The translations under genes and the position numbers were made by a program. Shown in pieces: positions 1 to 10,735 of a stretch of 64,000 nt of DNA (within the stretch, counting starts at the first letter, position 1; every line of letters starts with the position of its first letter). The notes beneath the pieces were generated by a model, which saw nothing but the letters and a program-made list of their open reading frames with translations, did no database searches and was not told the DNA's origin. Origin of the DNA: Alnus glutinosa (Eukaryota; Streptophyta; Magnoliopsida; Fagales; Betulaceae). Location of the stretch: positions 25,608,501 through 25,672,500 of the forward strand of contig NC_084896.1 of NCBI RefSeq assembly GCF_958979055.1. Reading direction: 5' to 3'.

Positions 1-215
1 TTTAAGATTTTAAAATAAGTGGTGATTTAATATGGTATTAGAGCAAAAGTCTTGAATTCGAATTTTGTTCTTCTCATTTACCTCATTAGAAATAAATATT
101 CTACGTGTGGGAGGTTCTAACATCATGTTAAATCACCATTTCTCTTAAAAATTTAACCAAATAAAAATAAATAAATTAAATTATTTAATCATTATTTAAC
201 TGGATGGTTTCTCAG
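1..215. repeat. MITE-like inverted-repeat element, cut by the window edge
   Basis: The sequence around 15-30 (AAGTGGTGATTTAA) is mirrored near 125-140 (TTAAATCACCATTT), and the right arm continues into AT-rich DNA that matches the complete copy at 41918-42149 in front of the plus-strand kinase at 42441. The element therefore sits at the same place upstream of both kinase genes, and probably predates their duplication. It has no coding potential. Its left end lies outside the window. Confidence 0.6.
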
Positions 216-379
216 CCTCAAGTATCGTATCTAAGCAAATATCATCATGGTCCAAATATGGACTAGAAGCTTAGTGGGGTCGGCACAGTAACTTGTCAAA
301 CACTCAAGAAAGCTACCTGGCATCTTCGTTTTTAACTTTAAATTGATCACTTTGCCCCTCTCTCTTTCTCACACGCACA

Positions 380-3184
380 ATGACAGGAAGAATGGCCTTC
401 TCTGCTGGACTCTATGCCCTGATTGTTGTTGTACTTGTCCATCAAACTCGCAGTGCTGAGGATGGTCATCTCTGTTCTCCTTCTTCCTGCGGCGATATCC
501 AAAACATAAGCAATCCGTTTCGATTACAAGACGATCCAGAAAACTGCGGCGACCGAAATTATACCCTGTCATGTGAGAACAACAATACTGTGTTGTACTT
601 ATATGCTGGAAAATACTATGTGCGGCAAATCAATTACGATAACTACACAATCCGGGTGGTAGACTCTGGTATTGATCAAGTATCCATACCTCGCTATTTT
701 CTAAACGGCAATAATTTCAGTTTTGGGGATTCATATGTCCGGTATCGACGACGACGACAACGACATGGGAGATATTATAGGGAACTAATATCAAGGAGTA
801 CTGTGGTTTTCGTGATGTGTGAAAATCGGGTGAATTCGCCGTTGTATTTGGAGACTTCTACTTGCTTTAGTAGTAATGGATCAGACTCAGAGTATTCTTC
901 CAACTCTTCCAAGACGTATAGATATGTCAAAGTCGGCAGAACGAATCCATTGGATGTGGAGGACTCGTGCCAAATAGAAGGAATGTCTCTGACATCGTGG
1001 CCAGGAAATGATGACCGACATGTTTCCTGTTCAGACGTCCACAACGCACTGGTATATGGTTTTGAGCTTTCATGGCTCCAAGTTATGTGTGAATTAAGAA
1101 GCTGCGGATCAACAGACTCTTGCTACTTGGATGAGGCGAATCATGTTCAATGTGATCGACAGTGGGGTATATCTATAGTAGCTTATCGTTATAGTGATTT
1201 ATTTATATTTCCAAGTTTGCAAAAGCTGATGTTATTATTTTCTTTGTCAAAGCAGGAATGTTGCTCCTCAATGGTGAGGTTTCTCTCTCAAAAATTTGTT
1301 TGAATGATAATATAGATTTGTATAATGGAAAAGAATTGAATGAGTGTTGGGATGATGACACAAAGTTGGTAAATAACTTGTTAGAATATTAATTGAATGA
1401 TTAAATTTATTATTTCTTATCAATTTTAATTTTTGAAATAATTTGTGATTTACCATATAACCAAATGTTTCGGAATGTTGATCTCAAACTTTTATGCTTT
1501 GTTTAGATCTCAAAAACAATGAGCTAGGAATATGATCGAGAAGGAAAAATATCAAATTTCTTAAGAGAGACAAGCTTCCTCTATTGAATATAAGTTTCCT
1601 TTTTTCCGTAACGTAATCGAAATCTTGTTTATATACCAACCTCAGTAGCTAAACAACAGTGAGAATCCACAAAATCAATTAAGCTAGCTGATTAATGAAT
1701 TTAAGTTTTTGTTCAATTATCTGCTAACTAATTCATATTTTCCTTTCTGTTGCAGATTTTTTTCGGGGACTAACGATCATTGGTAAAAACTTGTTTCTCT
1801 CCCTTGATCTTCTTCAATTTTTTATTTTTTTAACAGATTATTCCTTAGAACGTGAAACATGAAAATTGTTTGAACGTGCATATGATGAAAATATTTATGA
1901 AATTTACTGGAAAAAGACAACAAATACCATACTTATTTGTAAGGATTAACTAAGGATATTAATTGGAAGTTATTACTAACTTTTCCAACTAAAAATAAAG
2001 GTGTTGACACCAATGCAACAATAAATTTGTCTTCTTCTAATATGTAATTTGGATGTTCATTTCCAGGAGAATACCATAGCCCAATAACTATATTAGGGAC
2101 TCCATGTGTGATTGCGTTTTTAATACGCAAAGGACGTAGAAGGCATTTATATATGTATGATGCTGTTGAAGAATTTCTGCAAGCCCACAACAACCTCTTG
2201 CCAAGAAGGTACTCTTACTCAGAAATTAAGAAGATGACCAAAAGTTTCAAGGACAAATTGGGTGAAGGAGGCTATGGCACTGTATATAAGGGAACACTTC
2301 AGAGTGGCCAACTTGTAGCTATAAAGATGTTAGGAAAATCCAGAGCCAATGGAGAAGAATTTATAAATGAAGTTGCAACTATTGGGAGGATTCACCATGT
2401 TAATATAGTGCAGCTTATTGGATTTTGCGTTCAAGGGTCAAATAGGGCTATTATATATGAATTCATGCCTAAAGGGTCTCTGAATAAGTACATTTTTTCG
2501 ATAGAAGAAAGTAATGTCCTAAACTACAAGAAAATTTATGATATTGCTATAGGAGTTGCGCGTGGGATTGAATATTTACATCGAGGATGTGACATGCAAA
2601 TTTTGCATTTTGATATTAAACCTCACAACATTCTTCTTGATGAGAATATTACTCCTAAGGTTTCTGACTTTGGCCTTGCAAAATTGTATCCAGTAAATAA
2701 CAAAATTGTTTCTTTGACTGCAGCAAGAGGGACATTGGGATATATGGCTCCTGAATTATTCTACAAAAATATTGGAGGCGTCTCCTACAAATCTGATGTT
2801 TACAGTTTTGGAATGTTATTGATGGAAATGGCAAGTAGAAGAAAGAACATTAATGCATTTGTAGAGCATTCAAGCCAAATTTACTTCCCTACTTGGGCCT
2901 ATGACCAATTGCACAATGGAAAGGACATAAAAATAGAAGATGCCAGGGAGGAGGAAAAGAAAATCATTAAGAAAATGATCATAGTTGCATTATATTGCAT
3001 ACAGATGAAGCCTAGTGATCGCCCTTCAATGAACAATGTCATAGAAATGCTTGAAGGAGAAGTTGAATGCTTACAAATGCCTCCCATGCCTACCTTATCA
3101 TCACCAGGGAGACCCATAATGGATGCTGCGGAGAATTCGAATCAAAGTTGCTCTTCAATTCAATCGCATGAATCAAATCAATGA
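380..3184 (+). CDS. LRK10L-type receptor-like kinase, plus-strand subfamily, copy A (intact)
   Basis: Four exons can be joined in frame: 380-1166, 1256-1273, 1756-1782 and 2067-3184, every junction in phase 1 with GT..AG borders, giving 649 aa. Residues 1-26 form a signal peptide ([20 protein letters not shown] core). A GUB_WAK-type cysteine-rich ectodomain follows, with Cys-x5-CG and NPFRL motifs and many N-glycosylation sequons. A membrane segment lies around residues 280-298 (TPCVIAFLI, then basic KGRRRH). The kinase has its P-loop [11 protein letters not shown] near 343, the Lys of VAIK near 364, HFDIKPHN near 458, DFG near 478 and APE near 505. The catalytic loop lacks the usual Arg (non-RD class). 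The family is linked to rust resistance and other defence signalling at the plasma membrane; this gene's ligand is unknown. A minus-strand partner may lie left of the window. Confidence 0.9.
1374..1460. repeat. Half copy of the MITE family in a kinase intron
   Basis: This stretch of the second intron of copy A (GTTAGAATATTAATTGAATG, ending GTGATTTACCA) matches one arm of the inverted-repeat element at 41918-42149. Equivalent pieces sit in the same intron of the paralogues at 29325-29360 and 43485-43562, so the insertion predates their duplication. A further arm is in a protease intron at 59885-59965. Confidence 0.5.
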
Positions 3185-5160
3185 GCTCAATTTTAAATGC
3201 AAATTAATTGATGTGTTAGTCTTCTAAATAATTAGTTTTCTAATATGTACGTATTTGATAGCACAAAAATGCTTGATATTTATGTTTAGTAAATAAGAGT
3301 TCCTTTGATTGATAACAACTCTTATAATTATTAAATCATATTTTTTGTGTTCGGATTCCATTTCGTCATGCTTAACCATTGAATAGAGTTTCAGTTTGAG
3401 AAGTCATGATGTTGTTCTTCATCATCTACTAGTTATTCGTTGCTTTGTGGTTTGGAATATTGGATTGTATATACTAATCCTTACCACTAAGAGATAATCA
3501 TGGTCACAATTCATAAATTTATGTTTTTGAATATGTGGAAGACTACGAACAATTCGAGCAACTGTTTTTTCAAAGCTTTGGAAGAATACAATGAAACAAA
3601 TATTAGGTTGTCCGAAAACTAAATTGTAAATGAAAGGGCATTGGTGTGCGGAAACCTCAAGAATAGCTTCGATCATATGAGTGACTTCCTTCTCATAGGG
3701 CTTCGATATAATGACACATCTAGTAGGAATAGTGCCCCAAAACTCAATTTTTGTTTAACATTTTTATTATTGATAAAGTTGTTTATTTTCTAAGAATTTC
3801 AAGAACATTGGGCATTAGATATTTATTTTATAAATATGATCCATAAGTTACATTAATTATATGTGGTTTAGATATGTTACGAGATTAATGCATAGAAGAT
3901 CTAAATCATAATTCTTTGTGACTTATAAACCTTTATTCACAGTCGGTGATGAAATTGGGCATTTCATCTAATAAGACGATAAAATATCAATCATGATGAT
4001 TTATCTTTATTGTGAAAATAATTTTAACACCTTGCACTTTAATTAGGGTTAAATGTTCTATAACTATTGCTTATGTATGTTAGAGTTGGTTCTAAGTACT
4101 TAAGTGGGGAGAAAAATGTGATTTTTTTTTCTTTTTTCTTTTTCTAATTAAATAGGGACAAAAGGTTACAAGGGAGGAGAAAAATGAGAATTGGTTTAGA
4201 AAGAACTTTAGTTTCGACAATCACCAACAGCTTCTCCCAATAGAAGCAAATGATGGGAAGGCTTAGGCAACTTTATTGGCAAATAACTTAGTTGCCTCTT
4301 TTGGTAGTAACTTTTTGTTTTTATAAAGGGACGTACTCTAACCATCATTCTAGCCATCAACAAAGCCAAGCTATTTATAGATTAATGGATCTTCTCCCCA
4401 CATAGCAGATATTTACCAGTAGCTTAATTAAATTTTTTCAAAGTTAGACTGTATCAAAAGTTTTTACGACTGCCAATTTTCGTGCACACCAAATCACCAA
4501 CGAAGTCGTTTCTCACATTGTGTTTGGAAGCATTCACAATTATTCTCCTATTTTCTTCCATTAGAATCAACAATAACAAAGATCTTCCAGTGTAACCCTA
4601 TTTCCTATATTATTTAGGAAATATTTTATATATATATAAAACACATATACATTAACAAAAGTATTTCATTTTTAACTTTGTAAATGTTAAAAACGTAATC
4701 ATAAAAAAAATAATAAAAGTAAACTTTATACAAATTTATATAACCTTGTACGAGTTCAGCCGAATTTATACGAGTTTGACTGAATAAATGTGCTCAATTT
4801 CTATTATGCTTGATTTATTTAATAACAAACCAAACTCTTAGCTCGAGCTATTTAGCTTAGTTATTACCCATAAACTTGGATGCACAACAGGGGAATATAC
4901 ACGATATTAAAACCATCAGATTTGCTGTGGATATTAACATCTTATAGTTTTTCATCCTTCATTGGAAGTTACAAAACAAATTCACTAATTTTAGTCCCAT
5001 AATATAAAAATTATTCTCACATCAAGCCAATATTTTATTTAACAATCCAATAAACCAGAACCAGACGTTACATTATAATGGATTGAACCAGAACCAGACG
5101 TTACATTATAATGGTAATTACCAACTGAACAAATGGATTGAACATGACCATCTTATAAGC
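3185..5160. other. 3' flank of kinase copy A, no gene
   Basis: No coding region is visible. The stretch aligns along its length with 45427-47890 (downstream of the kinase at 42441) and partly with 31527-32640, so it belongs to the duplicated segment. Position 4030 (TTTAACACCTTGC) is the empty counterpart of the Cassandra insertion at 46224-46817. The block 4478-4865 is a dispersed repeat that recurs at 20905-21311 and 47220-47640. Confidence 0.7.
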
Positions 5161-5221
5161 AATTGATGCATTTACAACTAGCAAGCCATTTTATGTACAA
5201 ATTATCTGAATTTAAACCATT

Positions 5222-6181
5222 TTATTCACTTTCGAAGTCCTCATCATCTCCAAAGGTAAAAACAGAAGCATCAGCTGCCATTGCCTTGAATTCACTTTTT
5301 GTGTTGGGCACCTCAAGGGCTGATACAGCTCCATCACCAACATCACTTTTAGGCTCAGTATCAACATGCATCTGTGTTGAGCCAGTGTTTCCCAGAGATA
5401 TATGTTCAGTCTCACGAGATAAACTTGCAATTTGATCTGAATCTGTCCTAGTCTCAGAACTGGAGGTGGTATTGATGACAGTTCCTCCTGCTGCAGAAGC
5501 TACTTCTGCTTGCCTGCTCTTTGAAGAACCGGTTTCCTCCACCTCACTATCAGAAAAAACGGCATCTTTATCATGACCTTTCAGGTCTTTGTTTTGGGTT
5601 GGTCTGGATGCACCCTCATCAACTGTTGCAGGAGGAGTGCCCGAGCTTTCATCTGTTTTCTTGGCAGCAGTTTCAATGTTGGGTGTTGTAGTAACAATGC
5701 CATTAGAATCTACCAACACAAACTCAACCTGAAATCCCGGGGAGGGCAATTTCCTCTACAGAAAGCATAAACCAGAAAAAATAAATAATGTTGTACAATA
5801 ATCACCAATTTCCAAGAAAGCAAAGAAAACAATGACACAGAATAGAAGCAAACTCCTTTCTTAAGAATTAATAGAGCTACATCTTAATAAGAAAAATATT
5901 TGAAGTGCGAGGATCTAAGCGCTGTAAGGGCAGATCATCACATATTAATTGTTTGATCTTCACCTTGTCAAATCCGTCAAGATCATTGGTGTTTAACTAG
6001 CTGAAAATCACAGAAAAAGTAATAAATTTCAATTTCATGTCTGAAAAGCATAACAAGAGAGTGATCTATTGGGGACGAAGCCGAATTACTGACAAGCAGA
6101 AATCTCCTTGACGGTCATGAAAATGGACTTTGAAGTCCCCAGCCAACTCCGTCAGACCTGGCTCCCCTGGCAAAGCAAAGA
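5222..6181 (-). pseudogene. 5'-truncated PTEN2 pseudogene, copy 1, exons 12-10
   Basis: The minus strand carries the last exons of the PTEN2 gene found whole at 54118-47949. Exon 12 (5755-5222) is the full 534 bases and still open, encoding the acidic disordered tail ending FTFGDDEDFESE. Exon 11 has lost about 30 bases between two GTGTTTAA direct repeats. Exon 10 is interrupted at 6181 by a Cassandra insertion; its remainder lies inverted at 7395-7574, and exon 9 with part of intron 8 resumes at 14032. The phosphatase exons are absent, so this is a by-product of the segmental duplication that spread the kinase genes. It could still be transcribed from a neighbouring promoter; nothing here shows that. 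Confidence 0.88.
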
Positions 6182-6778
6182 TGTGACGTCCCACATCGCC
6201 TGGGAATGAGGATGTGCTTATATGTATAAATGCACCCTATATGACACAACGCGTTTTAAAGCCGTGATGGCAATGAACCTATCAGAACTCCGCAGTTAAG
6301 CGAGCCGCTGCGAGAGCAATCCCAGGATGGATGGGTGACCTCCTGGGAAGTCTGATATGGGGAGCCAAAAGCGGACAGTATTGTGTCATTGGGGGTGGAT
6401 CGTTACAAATGGTATCAGAGCCATTGCCCAGCCTGAGATGGTGGGAGCGTGCACAAGCCCAAAGAGGGTTGCCGGCGGGCACTCGCTGGGATGCCAAGAA
6501 TGGGGGGATCCCATGAGGGTCGCCAGCGAGGACGCTGGGTCCCAAGGGGGGGTGATTGTGACGTCCCACATCGCCTGGGAATGAGGATGTGCTTATATGT
6601 ATAAATGCACCCTATATGACACAACGCATTTTAAAGCCGTGATGGCAATGAACCTATCAGAACTCCGCAGTTAAGCGTGCTTCTGCGAGAGCAATCCCAG
6701 GATGGGTGACCTCCTGGGAAGTCTGATATGGGGAGCCAAAAGTGGACAGTATTGTGTCATTGGGGGTGGATCGTTACA
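6182..6778 (+). mobile_element. Cassandra TRIM retrotransposon (non-autonomous LTR element)
   Basis: The two LTRs are 6182-6407 and 6557-6778, starting TGTGACGTCCCACATCG and ending CGTTACA. The 149-bp internal part begins with a tRNA-Met-type primer binding site (TGGTATCAGAGC, 6410) and has no coding capacity, as is usual for the family. Each LTR contains a 5S rRNA-like domain (for example 6278-6351), the family hallmark. The LTRs are very alike, suggesting youth. The left flank is AAAGA; its matching duplicate lies at 7570-7574 in reverse orientation, showing that the right half of the locus has been inverted. Confidence 0.92.
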
Positions 6779-7389
6779 TAAATTGTGGCTAATATAGTGC
6801 TCGCACGACTAAAAATAAAATAAGGGTTGGTTCTTTGTGAAAACTCAGTTAGTCTTATACCACTGAGGTCTTAGTATGAGGTATACTAAGGCGGTGAACT
6901 CACTATTTCACCTATGCGGATGTGGATACCACCACAACCGTGTAGATGATGTTTCTTTGGCTGCAGGTACTATGGTATAGTCGATGGGTCGGTAGCAGTG
7001 TGCTTGGGATATTATGACTGAAGCTCGCCGCGACAGTTGTAATTGTCGGACCACGGGTTGTCCACTATTTTATAGGTTTGGTATGGCTTGTGACGTTTGT
7101 GTCACTTATTCTTTGTTAAGCCATTATTGTTATAGTGTTAATAAGACTCAAACAGATAGATGTTAAATGGCTCTTTGTTGTAATTAATTTGTGATAGATG
7201 TATAAGTTGTAATTTCCGCTATTCAGATTTATGTTTTCCGCTGCATAGATAGATGTATGTTATACTCTGATTATCAGGTACATGTTGTGGGGCATGTGCC
7301 ATATGTTGGCTGAGCGACACGTAGTCGTGCCACTGCGATGACTCGTTTTATGTTTGTATAATAATAAAAAATAAAAACGGGTCGTCACA
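6779..7389 (+). mobile_element. Inverted end piece of the large solo LTR
   Basis: On the plus strand this piece ends GGGTCGTCACA at 7389, the 3' terminus of a plant Ty3/gypsy-type LTR. The bases after it (GTAGG, 7390-7394) are the reverse complement of the CCTAC duplication that follows the other LTR end at 13814-13818. Its first five bases (TAAAT) pair with ATTTA at 8713-8717. It is thus the missing end of the LTR at 8713-13813, flipped by the Cassandra-mediated inversion. A related fragment is at 21316-22242. Confidence 0.82.
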
Positions 7390-7394
7390 GTAGG

Positions 7395-7574
7395 TCTGTT
7401 TGATTGTCTGGTAGCAACTAGTTAGAGATCTTTGGAATACATCCTGATGATATTCCATTTGTATTTTGGGGCTTTGGAGTTCTTTTGACCAATTTGGGAT
7501 TTCATAAACCTCTATTATGTCTGTAGCTAGAAGATTTTTGGTTTAGTGCGCCCAAGAATGGGGTATTGGTCTTT
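7395..7574 (+). pseudogene. Inverted piece of PTEN2 pseudogene copy 1 (exon 10 and intron 9)
   Basis: The plus strand matches the minus strand of the parental PTEN2 locus around 48926-49105, including the exon 10 start that encodes EDFWFSAPK. It ends at 7574 with CTTT, the reverse complement of the AAAG found just before the Cassandra element at 6181. The piece belongs between 6181 and 14027 but now lies in the opposite direction. It has no independent function. Confidence 0.85.
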
Positions 7575-8537
7575 TGTAACGATCCACCCCCAATGACACA
7601 ATACTGTCCGCTTTTGGCTCCCCATATCAGACTTCCCAGGAGGTCACCCATCCTGCGATTGCTCTCGCAGCGGCTCGCTTAACTGCGGAGTTCTGATAGG
7701 TTCATTGCCATCACGACTTTAAAACGCGTTGTGTCATAAAGGGTGCATTTATACATATAAGCACATCCTCATTCCCAGGCGATGTGGGACGTCACAATCA
7801 CCCCCCCTTGGGACCCAGCGTCCTCGCTGGCGACCCTCATGGGATCCCCCCATTCTTGGCATCCCAGCGAGTGCCCGCCGGCAACCCTCTTTGGGCTTGT
7901 GCACGCTCTCACCATCTCAGGCTAGGCAATGGCTCTGATACCATTTGTAACGATCCACCCCCAATGACACAAATACTGTCCGCTTTTGGCTCCCCATATC
8001 AGACTTCCCAGGAGGTCACCCATCCTGGGATTGCTCTCGCAGCGGCTCGCTTAACTGCGGAGTTCTGATAGGTTCATTGTCATCACGGCTTTAAAACGCG
8101 TTGTGTCATAAAGGGTGCATTTATACATATAAGCACATTCTCATTCCCAGGCGATGTGGGACGTCACAATCACCCCCCTTTGGACCCAGCGTCCTCGCTG
8201 GCGACCCTCATGGGATCACCCCATTCTTGGCATCCCAGCGAGTGCCCGCCGGCAACCCTCTTGGGCTTGTGCACGCTCCCACCATCTCAGGCTAGGCAAT
8301 GGCTCTGATACCATTTGTAATGATCCACCCCCAATGACACAATACTGTCCGCTTTTGGCTCCCCATACCAGACTTCCCAGGAGGTCACCCATCCTGGGAT
8401 TGCTCTCGCAGCGGCTCGCTTAACTGTAGAGTTCTGATAGGTTCATTGCCATCACGGCTTTAAAACGCGTTGTGTCATATAGGGTGCATTTATACATATA
8501 AGCACATCCTCATTCCCAGGCGATGTGGGACGTCACA
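7575..8537 (-). mobile_element. Tandem Cassandra array: three LTRs, two internal segments
   Basis: Reverse-strand LTRs lie at 7575-7796, 7946-8168 and 8316-8537, separated by internal segments at 7797-7945 and 8169-8315 that each carry the primer binding site (seen as GCTCTGATACCA). A shared central LTR is the usual product of unequal recombination between LTRs. All three LTRs keep the 5S-like domain. The array is non-coding and has no independent promoter beyond that domain. Confidence 0.9.
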
Positions 8538-8712
8538 ATTGCACCCTATATGACACAACGCGTTTTAAAGCCGTGATGGCAATGAACCTATCAGAACTCC
8601 GCAGTTAAGCGAGCCGCTGCGAGAGCAATCCCAGGATGGGTGACCTCCTGGGAAGTCTGATATGGGGAGCCAAAAGCGGACAGTATTGTGTCATTGGGGG
8701 TGGATCGTTACA
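8538..8712 (+). mobile_element. Partial Cassandra LTR in opposite orientation
   Basis: The piece starts within the LTR (TGCACCCTATATGAC, 8540), runs to its normal end CGTTACA at 8712 and is followed by ATTTA. It faces the reverse LTR at 8316-8537 head to head, forming an inverted repeat with arms of about 170 bp and a loop of roughly 50 bp. The 5S-like domain is included. Confidence 0.85.
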
Positions 8713-9327
8713 ATTTACCAATAGCTAATGTAGCAAACACCGACTATTCAGAAATCATTTAAAACATACTATATAGCTGTGAACATATGTAGAAGTTCCA
8801 GACATCCCTCCTTGGAAGTTTCTACATATAAACCCCTCTATAATAATACTTTTCACCGGTCGCTTGGACATATGTGCACACGATCACTCCATCACAGATA
8901 TCACGTATACACATAGGTCTTAAGCAAAGAACATGGCATCTTACTTTTCCGTACTAGGATAACATCCTTCAACAAAACACTCGCAACACCATCTCTAATC
9001 GTATTCCAGCTTCGTGCCTTAACGTCAGTAGATCATGAGAGCACTTGAGTTAAACTCAATCATGCTAACACGTCTTTCCTGAAGAACAAGAACAGTCAAC
9101 CTTCCTACTCATAGACATGCCATTACTCGCACCTGGGTAGTCATGTATCCATGTACTTTCAAGTTCAATGTATGCTATTAACACATGGACCATCCGATAG
9201 AAATATACATAAGATCTTTTCCATGAAGACTCTTATGCATACTAATACGTCTAGCAAAACTACTCATAACATAAAAACAACTCTCACAAAACAATGCTAT
9301 AATGCTATGCATGAACTGGGGCTGATA

Positions 9328-9360
9328 CTGTTATGCTGCTGATACTGATACTGCTGATAC
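9328..9360. repeat. GATACTGCT-type minisatellite, left part
   Basis: The array is built of variants of CTGCTGATACTG. A hAT-like element has inserted into it; the right part is at 10657-10735. Confidence 0.75.
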
Positions 9361-10656
9361 TAGGGCCGGCTTTATATGTTCTGGGGCCTTAGGCGAAAAT
9401 TATAAATGAGGCCTTTTTATATAAATATAAATATAAATATAATTAATTTTAATTTTTATAGCTTTGAAATTTAATATTATATTGTTAGTATCAAATTTAT
9501 ATAATTTATTTTGAGTTTCAGTTAATTTGTTAATTTTTTTATTTTTTAGAGTGTTTTATATATTTAAATGCATATTTCTAACAAATATTTATAAATAAAA
9601 AAAATCATAATGACCTAGGCACCAAAAAAAAAAAAACCTCAAAAACAAAAAAAGAAAGGAAACGTGTGGACGTACAGTGGATGTGGACATGTTCTTGATG
9701 AGAAAAAAAAAAAAAAAGGAAAAAGACTAGATCAATCAGATAGGTAGAAAAAGAAGAAGGAAAAAACCTGCCGGCCTGAGTTCTTTTTTATTAAACACCC
9801 TCAGCTACAGTGACGTGATGAGACAAAGCCGAAGGAAACTGAGCCACACGTCTCGCCTTATCTCTTGGTGCAGTGTTCCCTTCAAGGAAAGTGAAGAGCA
9901 CTAAAAAAAAAAGGCCCGTTTATGACTATCTCTTGATGCGGTGCACACCCAAAAAAGAAAGAAGCAGATTTGGTATCCTGATGGTCAAGCTGTGAGAGAT
10001 TACCGGAGGGAGATCCAGAAGTCGGACGCAAGATCTGGTAGGCAGCGTAGGCTGATGGTCAAGTTGTGTGGTCCTAGCAGCGGTTTTGGGCTCCTACCGC
10101 TTGACTGCCGAGGATTGTAGAGCATTTCGGGAAGTGATTTTGGTACTTTTCTGGAGAGATTGAATAAGATTTGTGTTTTTTTTTAAAAAAAAAAATGTAA
10201 AATGTCTTTCTTTGGCATGACAATTTGTTTTATAATGCGGGAGTTCTAGAGCCTCCCGGTGTGATAATAGAATTTTTTTTTGGAATTGTTGTGTTGGTAG
10301 GCAGTTGATTTTTTGTGAGAGATAATGAACTCTTTTTTTTTGGCATTAATGTTGTGTTCTTGAGCCCCTAAAACTATTGATTTTTCTGTGGAAGTTTAAG
10401 AGTCCCACGTAGAGATAATGAACATTTCTTTTGTCAAAATCGTTGTAGAGGCCTTAAATTTTTATTTATTTTTCTCTTTTTACAAAGTTTTTTATGGGGC
10501 CTTAATTTTTTTTTCCCCCTAAGATAATTGTAGAGGCCTTATTTAATTTAATTAATATTTTTTTTTTTCACAAGCCTATTTTATCTTATGGGGGCCTTCT
10601 TCCACACGGGGGCCTTAGGCGGTCGCCTAAGCCGCCTAGTGGAAGAGCCGGCCCTG
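9361..10656. mobile_element. Non-autonomous hAT-like DNA transposon
   Basis: The ends are imperfect terminal inverted repeats: TAGGGCCGGCTTTATAT on the left and CAGGGCCGGCTCTTCC as reverse complement of the right end. An 8-bp duplication, GCTGATAC, flanks it (9353-9360 and 10657-10664), the length expected for hAT elements, although the surrounding minisatellite makes chance repeats likelier. GGCCTTAGGCG recurs inside both ends. No transposase reading frame is visible in its 1296 bp. Confidence 0.75.
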
Positions 10657-10735
10657 GCTGATACTGATACTGTTATGCTGCTGATACTGATACTGCTGAT
10701 ACTGTTATGCTGCTGATATACTGATACTGCTGGTA
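10657..10735. repeat. GATACTGCT-type minisatellite, right part
   Basis: This continues the CTGCTGATACTG array of 9328-9360, and includes the right-hand copy of the GCTGATAC target duplication. Confidence 0.75.

Noticed and set aside
775-1044. Antisense open frame conserved in three kinase genes (also at 28658-28975 and 42773-43093)
   Set aside because: It is the mirror of a conserved ectodomain exon; conservation follows from the sense strand.
6282-8423. Several open frames of 60-95 codons
   Set aside because: They lie inside Cassandra elements, repeat with each copy and change frame between copies; the family is non-coding.
6278-8690. Apparent 5S rRNA genes on both strands
   Set aside because: The similarity covers only part of 5S rRNA and always sits inside a Cassandra LTR with the same flanks, so these are not rRNA genes.
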